The notes under the pieces were generated by a model. The model was not told the DNA's origin, did not search any database, and saw nothing but the letters and a program-made list of their open reading frames with translations. Below, piece by piece: positions 48,601 to 60,600 of a DNA stretch of 64,000 bases; positions within the stretch are counted from its first letter, which is position 1, and each line of letters begins with the position of its first letter. The DNA comes from Calamus simplicifolius (lineage: Eukaryota > Streptophyta > Magnoliopsida > Arecales > Arecaceae): assembly GCA_900491605.1 (NCBI GenBank), contig UESW01003882.1, forward strand, positions 658,255-722,254, in the 5' to 3' direction. A program made the translations under genes and the position numbers.

Positions 48601-51600
48601 AACTACATCTGATGCTTCCCCTGAGAAGATCTTGTCTCCAGCTTTTTTAGTGAATAATTTTATGCCTGATCCACTGTTGAATCTTTATAATTTGGTGGCA
48701 AGATTGCATGCACAACTTGCTTGTCATCATACCTTTAGACGGTTGAACTGGTGCATCATCTGAAAAGGCTAAATCTAATCTAATCCAATTCTGCTTAAAC
48801 CTGTGAAAAGACTATAGTGCCTGACTGAAATTTTTGGAGGAGAAAAAAATAATAATATATTGGGCCATTAGGCTTTTTCCCTGTCTTACTTCCATTCTTC
48901 TTTATAAATTCTTCTTATTTTCTGTTCTTTCGTACCTATTATCTTATGATTGGATTTTTTTGATCCACTTTTCCTTTTACTTCTATCATATATGCCCTGT
49001 TCTCTATTTTCTTGTGATAAGCTGCAGGTATGTATAGCAGGTTACTTCTGTGTCATCAGGTCTAATTTTATATCTAGACTAGTTTGCTTTCGTAACTACA
49101 AAATGGGCTATATGCTGTTGTCTTAGATATATCAGTTCCAAATCTTACCCTAAAGTAGGGGTAGCGAATTGTGTCAACAAATTGTAAATGGATCGGATCA
49201 ACTTCAAAGCATAATGAGAAATGGGTCAATTTGAACCCCACCTGTTTATTAATTGGGTCAAAAATCTCAACTCGAATATGATCCGTGTATGACATGGGTT
49301 ACACGATATGGCCTGAGTAACCTGTTTAACCTAAATAACATGTGTAATCTGTGTGATCCGTATAACCCATATAACCAATGTAACCTGCATAAACTATATA
49401 ACATCTATGTAATCTGTATAACCTGTATAACATGTTTAATACTAATTCACTTATAAAGTAATTATATATTAAAAATTATAACTAAAGCACAAACTAAAAA
49501 TTTTTCATTAAAGGGGAAAAAAAGAAAAGATAAGCATAAAATCCTTACATAAGCATATAATTATCATCATAAAATAATAATTAATTAAATAATGACATTA
49601 ACTTAGATAAATAGGATTGCTGGGTCATATTTGGGGTGATGGGTCAGGTTACACGAATTGATTTGTTTAATAATCGGGTCAATTACAGGTCAATTTTGGA
49701 TTAGCAGATCAACCTATGATCTGACTTCCTTATTAATTATATCTAATGGGTCAACCCGTTTATGCTTATTCCAAACCTACTAACTTCGTGTCGGTTTCGA
49801 ATCGTGTTCACGGGTTGTGTCCAAAATTTCCACCCCTATCCTAAAGTGGTTGAGTATTTGAGGTGTCGCATCGAAATGTAATCTAGGATACTGCATCTAC
49901 TTATTTTGAAATGGAGAATTACTTTTGCAATGAAAGCAATTCTTAATGAACTCCTTGAAATTTTCATGGTGGAACTGTTATTCATGACTAACACTTCACA
50001 TGTTTGGAGACAGGAGTTGGAGACTTCTGAAGATCAAAGAACTAAATGAACTAGTTCTTGTAAGGTCTTCTTGTTGATGTGGCACATCCTCATGATCTAT
50101 AATTTTTAAAGAGATTTTATGTTGTTATAAGCAACTTTCCTGAATATGGAACCTCAAATTTAGTGAGTGGATTTCCAAATGGCTTTCAAGTAAGAGAATC
50201 AGCTAAGATAAACAAATATTCAGGTGCATTATAATGATTTTAATAGCTGCTTTCTCAAATGAGAAGCAGCCTTAAAGCTTACTGGGACTTCACTAGTTGA
50301 ATGGAGGCCAATAAAAAGGTGAGGGGTGACGTATCACATGAGCAAAACTCTGCATAGGTGAAATTGTTGCAAAAGCCCGAACTTTGTTGGCATGAGTGAC
50401 TTATAACTGTAACAATGTAGAAGGGGGGCTTAGTAAAGCTGTAATTTTGGATTTGTAAATAGATGAGCCAATATAACTTGTGCATCCTGAAGGGCATTTG
50501 TCTTTGATATGGAATAAATGTGATGACTTTGTGAACAGATCTGGTGATTGCTTCACAAATGGCTTACTGCCAGATTGGTGGGCATGCAGGTTTCATTCAC
50601 GGAATTGTTCAAACTTTGAACTTCCTTTTGTTCTGACCAATTCTAAAGAAATCTTGATAACCTTCACTTTGTGTTCTTTAAGCATTTTTCAAATTAAAGC
50701 ATGCAAAACCTGTTGAGTCCTGGATATTTGTGGCTGATCACACTACATTCCTATGAATCTGTTAGCTTCATAATTGCCACTATGTTTCTTTCTTTTGAAT
50801 TTCAAACAGAGGCAAGATCTTTTCATTCTTTGATTACTAATTAAGTAGGTTATATTAGTATTGTTCCATAGAATTTGTCGGGTTCTTCCACGAGAGGTAA
50901 ATTCATTGATTAGACTGTGGCTATTACCTGGGTCAATGACTGTAAACTGAACAGAATGGAGGAAGATGATTTGTGGAGTCAGCCCCTACTAGTTTGGAAT
51001 GTTGTAGATTGCTTTGCCAATTTCTGCACTGCAGGCACTCTCTTGTGTGTGGATAACAAGCCAATACAAGGTGGTTCATAAGCCTAAATCGTTTCCACAT
51101 TACCCGCTAGTATGGGTTAAACAAAATTAAATGATGGAATCTCAAGCTTCTCCAGTTTCTCAGTTTAAAAAATATAGATTTTTTTTATTGTTGTACATGA
51201 TCTTACATTTTGTTTTCCTAAACCATTGTTGTTTCACTTTCTGCATTTTGTTAACAAATTCTTACATAATCTTACAGTTCCCACTACATGCAATTATGTA
51301 TTCAGTCTCTGCTGACAACTGACGTGTTAAACCTCTTGAACCTACTTTCTTGGTTTTTCGATGAATCTTGACTGTTTCAAATATCCTATGTTTCATTATT
51401 TACCTCAGTTTTCTTGCATGTATGTTAGGTCCTCAAGTAATTATCACTGCTTCTATTGTTGAGATTCTTTGTTTAAAAATTTAAGTAGCTATTTATTGTA
51501 TAACAGGTTTCAGAAGTGAGCTCATATTTAGGCAGGGCAGGTACTGTTGGGCTTGGGAAAGCAGTGGACGTATTGGACACACTTGGTAGTAGCATGACAA

Positions 51601-54600
51601 GTTTGCACCTCGGTACTGGTTTTGTATCAGGTGTGACAACAAAGGGCAATAAAATATCTATTTTAGCTTTTGAGGTTGCCAATACAATAGTTAAAGGTGC
51701 CAATCTTATGCAATCACTGTCAAAAGAAAACATAAAACATTTGAAAGAAGTGGTGCTTCCCTCAGAGGGCGTGCAACACTTGATATCCAAAGATATGGAT
51801 GAATTACTAAAGATTGCTGCTGCAGACAAGAGGTACACTTTTGCAGGCATCCTCCATTTTGTTCAGATTCAATTGCTCAAAAGTATCTTGTATTCAGTAT
51901 GAATAATTTGCAAATGATATTCTTTTTTGATAAGATTCTATTTTTTTTAGAAGTATCTCACTTCTTGTAACTACGGATGCTTCATTCAATTAGATTTTAC
52001 CTCTTTTTTTCCATAAAGGATGTGCTGTCTTTTGATGTCATGCTAACAGAGAAGAATTGAAAGTGTTCTCTAAAGAGGTTGTCCGTTTTGGAAATCGTTG
52101 CAAGGATCCTCAGTGGCATAACTTGGATCGCTATTTTGACAAGTAAATATTCATCCAGTTTCCTTTATTTTATTACCACCTTTTGGTTTTCGTGGCATTC
52201 ATGTATTTTGGTGCTCATCAATGATAGAATAGCATCAGAACTTACTACTCAGAAACAACTGAAAGAAGAAGCTGAAGAAGTGATGCAACAACTGCTGACC
52301 TCAGTTCAGTATACAGCTGTGAGTGTCCTTATTCTATGTTTGGTTGAGATAAGATGGACTTCCTTTGTTTAATTGCTGGAGGTGTAAACAGGCTGAACAT
52401 GAGCCGAGCTTGAGCTAGCTTGTTTAATTTCGACTTGTGCTTGGCCTACTCATGAACTGCTGGTTCAAGAGACTTGCTAAGAGTTTGAAACTATTTTGTG
52501 CTTCCATTCATATAATTTGGAATAACAATCTTAATTATATTTAATTTAAAAATTAAAATATATTTTATTCTATATAGCTTATTTAATTTATAGTAAATTA
52601 TTATAAAAATAATTATTTGAATACATAACAATTAAAATTGTGTATAATATACATAATTTATTTATATATTTATATTTCAAGCTAATTTGAGCTGAGCTCG
52701 TATGAGCTAAGCCTTTCAATTGTTCGGCTCATTTTCTACTTTAGCTAAATTTCAAGAACAACCGTAACCATGGCAATGTGCATGGTAGGCTGAGATGATG
52801 CTTTAGCTATTGGCAGGCATGCTCAAGATCTTGCTTTAAAAAGTATTTATTATAAAGTGGTCTCAATGGAAATTCAATGAGGTCAAGTACTGCTGCTCTT
52901 TCATGAACATAAAAATCATGGATTTTAAGTGCTGGTCCACACAATGCCAAGACACAACTCATACTGTGCCTATGACTTGCTGGTGTGCAGCACAAGCACA
53001 GCACCAGAAATTCCCTGGTCATTTTTTAACAGTCTAATTGAAAAACCACCAAAAACCTTCTATAGCAACCCTCTGAAAACAAATAGATAAAATCATCCTT
53101 ATTTAACTATTGTCACATGCATCCTCATTCCTTACCAGTCACAATCATGACCTGTCCCACAACTCTCCTTGGTCCCTTAGAGCTTTTAGCTATGAAGCTG
53201 CTTGTGCTCCTCAGTGATGCCTTAGCTGGGTTTGATTTCTTCATCACCACCATTGTTGGGATTGGGATCTCAGTTCTTGCCTTCACTCCTGCTGAGGCTA
53301 AGCCTCTTGATTGCTCTCGTTGGGTTTGAGGTCCTCATTTGGATAGCCATTGTGGTTGAGCTTTTTTATGCCAACCTCCTCTAAGTCGTGTTTAACCTTG
53401 GTTGAAGATTGTTTGGATCTCTTCCAAAATTCAACGGATAGTGTCCATTGGATGTTCTTTTATAGAGGAAGCAATAGGCTGCAAATCAGTAAAAGATAGA
53501 TCTTTGCATGCAGTTATGTCTTAAACGAAGGGTCTATATGCAAAGAAAACAAAAAGAAATTCTAGAGTTCTAGCAGCAAGGGGAGATGCCAGTACATTGT
53601 ACTTTTTCATATTGATGTTTTATCAATAAGTGTTGTCAAACCTTTTGCTTTATCCAAATATTTTTATATTTTTTTGCTTTATATTCAGTTAAGTATATGG
53701 ACAAGGGCCGTCAACTTCTAAACAATCCTGGCTACATATCTCCCTATTTCCATCATTGGGGCTTTGGTCTTTGTTCTTGCAGTTCTTACTATTAACATTG
53801 TTATCTTTGCTTGTTTATAGGAACTGTACCATGAGTTGCATGCCTTGGATAGATTTGAACAAGATATCCGGAGGAAACATCAAGAAGAGGATGGTCCAAC
53901 TGCAGTCCAAAGAGGTTAGTTTCTCTTGTATCTTACCTTTGAAATAGTATGTTGGAGACCCTTGGTTACATTTCATATTTTGGAGTTTGTTGTGGCTACC
54001 ATATAGCTGGTTATGTGAGTGTCTTGTGCAATCTTTTGCTCAATTGGTGTACTTAGTGGAGGAAAGAAATGAGAGGAGAACGGAAAAGAAGTACATATCA
54101 GGGTTGCTTTTCTCTTCTTTCCAATATCTCAACCACAGGATAAATTAGTAAAGTGAGTTGGAATAGAAATCTCCTCCCTTCATTTTTCCTCTCTTCCCAT
54201 TTCACCTTATAATAAGTGATCTTTTACTCTGTGTCTCTTCTCTTCTCTCTGCTCCAATTATCTCAACCCAACAAAGTGTTACTAGAAGTATTGTGATCAT
54301 TCTTCTGAATTAGATTGCTTTCATGGTGAAAAGTTGAAAATCATTAATATTTACTGGCTATCATTTTTTTTCCATGGCTTGGTTATATGCAGTCAAATAC
54401 TCATAATAAATACATAATGCATGTCTTTGTATTTATTGAAAATTTTATAAATCAGACATTGAATACAGAACACATTCATCATATTTTCAATAAGTTTTAT
54501 AATATAATCAGGTTATTAATGCAGGCATTTGCTAAATCTTTATATGCAGATTTATTTAACGTGGTGTCATTACTTAGACACCCATTAATCTCACGACTTA

Positions 54601-57600
54601 CCGAAACTTAAAAGCTAGAAAAGGGAGTCAAATACAGGCTATGCACTTTTGCATGCCTAATGAAAAGAACTGGAAAAGCTCCAAGCCTAGGCCCAAAGTA
54701 CTGGTCTCTCCCAGCTTCTCTCGGTCATGCCTCCATCCTACCATCTAGACTTTACTACTGGGAAGAGACTAAACAAAGAGCAAAGTTCGATGGATGAAAA
54801 AGACATGAGATAATGCAAGAAATCAGATTATATAGAAAAGAGAGAAGAATGGCCATTTGAATTATCTGGAAATAAAAGAAACAAGTTGAGAAATCTAACT
54901 GAAAAGAAGATAAATGAATTAAAGTAAAATAGAGTGATGAATAAATGATCAAAATAAGTGGAAAAGCTACAAAAATATGTAGAAAGAGGATCATCTGAAA
55001 TGGAGAAAAGGATTGAGATAATTAGAAAATTTCATAAGAGAGTAGAAAGAGGGTCACAAAGAGAGTTGCAAAAATATACAGTGATTTGGAATATTGGGAT
55101 GAAAAATGAGAAAGTTAGAGGAGCTAAAAGCAGAGGATTAGTGCTTAAGCAAACTGAATGCTTTCAAGAGATAAAAACTTGAAGCGGACCAATAGAAAGA
55201 GAACAAATCTAAATAGAAAACAAGAAGAATAGGTGAATGGATGATTAAAAAAGGAAATGAATTTTGTTAGACCATACCATGCATAGACAAAAGTTGGGAA
55301 ATCGAGCAGAACATAGAGGATAATTCTGTGAATCTGACTGATTGCATATTTAAATTTCCCCTCTAATCAACACCAAGGCATGGAATCCCAACTTACAAAG
55401 ATGCTGCCACCTAAAACAAGACCTACAACACAAGACTATGGTGGACAGGTTGATTACCATGAGTATAAGCAAACTTTTATCACTCATTTATCTCAAAAGG
55501 AGCACCACTCTATTTCAAGTTACTTCAGACCTGTCTTTCCCTGGATCTATATGTCTCTAGATCCCTTGTAGAGGCGTGTCTTTGTCACTCTCTTCTCTGG
55601 GAGGAGAAAATATACTGAATGGAAGCAGGAGATGATGATCGGTTTAGTAGATAGGAGGTGGCAAGTTCATATGCCAGGAGACGAGCTTCAAGGATAAAAT
55701 AAAAATAAAATTTTTTATTTTTTTGTTTGAGCCTTCGACAAACTGGATAGATCAGTTTGCTTTGACAACTAGAATGCCACCATTCACAACAACCAATCAG
55801 AGTGTGGGAGAGAAGCTCGTGGAAAGATCAAGCGTGGTAGCCTAATTATTCTCTTTTTCTTACTATAAAAAGGATTTATGCTCCTCTATCCCTTATCTGA
55901 CCATAATATGTAAATAATAGGTAGCGGATCAGGTTTATTCTAGGTTTAGATTATACAACTCTAGTGCAACCAAAATTATTTTTATATTTAGGATTTAATC
56001 TTTAGGATAGTGTTATACTAGGTTTGACTAGTATGGCCCTAATGCAACCAAAATTATTTTTAGATTTAAGATTATTTATGTGATGGTTTAAGGCTATTGC
56101 TGGGTTTGTACTTTATGACCTAGACATGGCATTTTGAGCAACTCTCTGAACGGCTACTTTTGTTGGGTTAGTTTTACTAAAATACTGACCTCAACTTGTT
56201 TCTATACATATACAACGTAATTTGCATTAATTTTCTGTTTCACAAAATGGAATGGCAGGTTGTATTATCTGGTTGCAACGGTAAGGTGAATGTTGTATCG
56301 CTAATCTGTAGTGATATTACTATGCTTTTTCACCATGGCTTTCAGCTATTTTAGAGAGAGAGAGAGATGGGATTGCCTTGTAATTTTAGCTTTCCAGCTC
56401 TATTAGTACAGCGGCCTTTTGATTGCGAGATACAAGGAGAATGACATCTTGCACCATGGGTCATCCTCCGCTCTTCATTTTTCCCAATCACATCCAGCCA
56501 CTATAATCTTTGCCATCCTATCTTCCTACTAGCTCAGCGACCCTTCCCCTTCAATAATCTTCTGCCTTTGTTTGATGATTCCTTCTTCCATTTCTTCATT
56601 GCAACTGGGACTTCGGTGCCTCCTCTACCCATTGTCTCCTCTCTTCTCAAATTACACTGCCGCTCTCCCTCTTTGCTAGCCCTCTTGTGGGTGACACTAG
56701 CGTTTTTGGTGCTAGACATTGATGAAAAGAGAGGTGAAGATATGTGGAAAGAAGCAAGGTGGGTGGTATGTTTTGTGTTGAAATTTCTACATGGCATCCT
56801 AACTAATACGTGGAAAAACTAGCAAGTAAGAATATGCATGTTACTTAATGTATTGTAGTAAAACATTAACAGGTGATAGTTGTTGCAATCACTGCAATCA
56901 AATTAGTTAAAAGTGCATAATGATCCAAACTTGTCATAAGTTAATTGATCTTCTTCCCTAGAACATTATTGGCATCCGAACGATGTTGCGAGGTAGTACC
57001 TTTTGAACACATCCATACAGCAAAAGATAGCATAATGAGTGAGGAGCAACAATTAAGTTTCCGTTCCTTGCTTGACTTGTTTTATGTCTTGTTCAAAGGA
57101 TTCTAAATAACTTTATTGTTGTGCTGGATACAGTTTATACATGCATTCGTGCATACAATCGGTGTTTGAGAATGCAGTGCACAAGGCCACGTATGCAGTC
57201 ATATTGCATATTGGTTGAAAAGGTAGTTGATTTAGCATCATATGGCCATGTAGGTAGCTCAACTAGCCTTTGACAGCTGCATGTGAGGCCATTTAGAATT
57301 ATGAGGCCAAATGTGTGGCCCACTCTTACATGGGCCTTTGTGGACACAGCTTATGCAAACCGATAATGGGGTTGAATGTGGTTTTCATTTATGTTATAAC
57401 TATATTGTTAATATTATGCGCAAAGTATTAAGCATCAATTCTTAGTTGTTATTATTTGTTAATATTGATATTATTATACTCAACTCATCTCATTTAAGCC
57501 TTTTTTCAATTACATGGGTTGGCTACATGAATCTGATCCTCCACTCTACTCTATTCAGGACTAAGTCGATACTTAAATTATAAATAGTTATATTTTTCTT

Positions 57601-60600
57601 AATTATTTCTATCCAGGTTAGTTTAGGTCTATCTCTACCTCTATCATTACCATGGACTGTTAAAAGATCACTCTTCTAAAGGTCTTCGTTGTATATGTCC
57701 AAACCACCGTAATCAGTTTTCTTTCATTTTATCTTCAATTGGGACTACTCCTATCATTTCTTGTATATGTTTATTTCTAATTCTATCTTTTAACGTTTTA
57801 CCACATATCCATCTTAACATGTGTATTTTTGTTATACTTAATTTATTTATATATTGTTTCAGTATTGCCCAACACTTTGTTCCATATAGCGTAGCTGGCG
57901 TAATAGCAATTTTATAAAATTTTTCTTTCAATTTTAATGGGATGCATTGATCATACAATATTTTCGAAGCACTCATTCACTTAATCCATCTTGGTTTAAC
58001 TCTATGATTCACATCTTCACCTATTTCATATTTTTTCTGGATAATTGATGCCAAATACCTAAATTTTTCATTCCTTGGTATCTCTTGGCTTACAATCTTC
58101 ACTGTCTCTTTATTTATATTTCTACTTCCACTAAAATTACATTTCATATATTCAGTTTTGGTTCTATTAATCTTGAAACATTTAGATTCTAAAGCCTTTC
58201 TAAATCTCTAGCTTAGCATTTACTCCAGATTCAGTTTCATCAATCAACACTATATCATCTACAAATAACATACACCATGGGATATGATCTTGAATATTGA
58301 TATTATTAGCGAAAAGAATATTACTATCATTATTGTGTTGTATGTGTGGCACTTAATGCATCTTATTTATTTTAACATAACTAACAAGTATGATCCACAT
58401 ATGTGCCTGCATATGCAGCGTGCTTGCCTTAGGCACACCATGAGATTCCTAAACCATCTGCATACCACAGTTACTTTTTAAAACACTGGATAATATGTAG
58501 ACAACTAAGTAAAAGCAGTGCATTTATTTGTGTAAATTATATGTGGATGCAACTAAATAAAAATAATGCCACCATTCATTTATTTATGAGCTTATTATTT
58601 GAATTAACTTTTCCTATAAGGAATATTTTATTGATTACAACCATGGATGATGTGAGTTCTTCATTGGTATGTAGGGGACAATCTCCAAATTCTAAGGCAA
58701 GAGTTAAAGAGCCAAAAGAAGCATGTAAAAGGCTTAAAGAAAAAATCACTTTGGTCCAAGAATTTGGCAGAGGTAGGTATGTTTGATTTGCATTCAATTT
58801 CTTACATGGCATTTGATGTACAATTTAGTCAGAGTCTTTTCACTTGCAATTTTTTTTTTTATGTTGGTGCTGTTCTATGTTCTTGCATAAGTTAGGTTTA
58901 TGGCTATGATGTCGAAGGTGACAATATGGATGCTACTTGTAGCTGTTTAGTTAGAGTTTTTGTGTTTTGCCCCCTCCCCATCTGGTTAAAGGAACTAATG
59001 TACTTGTTCTGTAGGTCATGGAGAAGCTTGTAGACATTGTCCACTTCTTACATTTGGAGATTCATGATGCCTTTGGAAGTGCTGGTATATAACTTTAGCA
59101 TTCATTTTACTTGTATAAGATTATTTTCTTTCTCTTTCAGTAGTGTTTAACGCTTAGAGAACTGCATTTAAAGGCCTGCTATCAATTCCTTTATTGTTAC
59201 CTTCTCTTTGGGACATTGTTCAAAAACAGACCCTACAACTGCGTGCTTACTTTTCATTGTCCTTAATTTTCCATCATTCATCAGCAGTTACCTTGCCTTG
59301 AGCATATTGTGTTCACACACATTTTCCTATCGTCCATCGCAATCATTTGATTTCAGTGTCTATTTGTCACAATGGTAAGTATGAGCCAGACCTGTTAAGG
59401 GAGATGCAACCTCTTTCAGTTGTAAAACAGATTAGCACTAAGAAAGCTTTGTTTAGACAAAGAATCAAAACTGAGGGTGCTAACTGGTTGAGTTGGTAAA
59501 GTCTCTGATACAGGAGGCTGGGATTCATTCCAACACACTCTGATTTCCATTGGGGGCTTCCACCCTTCCTAGTTCTCAGAAAAAAAGGAAAAAAATGCAA
59601 AAAGAAGAAAAGAAAAACAACAGAACTAAAACTGAGGTCTCTTTGTTGATCTGCGCATGATGCTAAGAATTTTTCCTGAATAAATGGTTGAACCTATTTC
59701 CTTCTCGGTGACCATATATGGATGCATCTTGATTTGGTGCAATTTTTTCAGAAGGAATTTAGAGTTGTTATCTGGTGGGATATTGCTGGACAGAAGGAAA
59801 CTAAAACAATTTAGTACATGGAATGACAAATGGATGTTTCATATCCATTAGGTGGAGATATTTCAGTTGAGCTTTAGCAGTACGACATAGTATTTTTGCC
59901 CGTTGTTTGTTGGATTCAGATTATAAGAATTCTTATCATGAATAAGTAAAATAGTGCTATTTAATTTGGATCATCTTCAGTTTGAAACAACAATATGAAC
60001 ATCAATATAAATTTTGGAATATCGACGTATATTTTATTTTTGTTAGTTTTGGTTATGCCTGTGGAAGTACTTGAGTAAATCTTGTCCATATTTTTCTGGG
60101 TATCCTCCACATCGATCTTCTCTTTGAAGTAATTTATGTTTCCATATATTAGTTTCATTGCATAATTACTTAGACTATGGTTATTGCTATTTTAAATTGA
60201 TACAGTTAATAATAGTTCCCAAAAAATTGATAGAATTAATAATAGAGATAGAAATTTACAAAACTGAATCCCATCTTCCAAGCTATTATGTCCTTTGTGG
60301 TTATATATGTTGTTGAGAGAAATTTTCTATTTATCAAACTATAGATTGTGATAAACCAGTGAATGCATCGGTCAACAATAATAGAAGATTGGGTCCTGCC
60401 GGCCTTGCGTTGCACTATGCAAATATCATCAGTCAGATAGACACTCTAGTAAGTTCTTGGATCCATTTTACTTCCATTATTGTAGCAGTTTTATTGTTAT
60501 TATGTACTTTAACAAGTAACTTTGTTCGTTTAGTGTTTGGAATTAATGCATTGTATGCTTTGTTTTCCTCAACTAATGCAATGTTGTCAATTGTGGATTG

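Noticed and set aside
53117..53329. 70-codon hydrophobic frame in intron 4
   Set aside because: No family, no splice logic, and it lies in a non-conserved intron.
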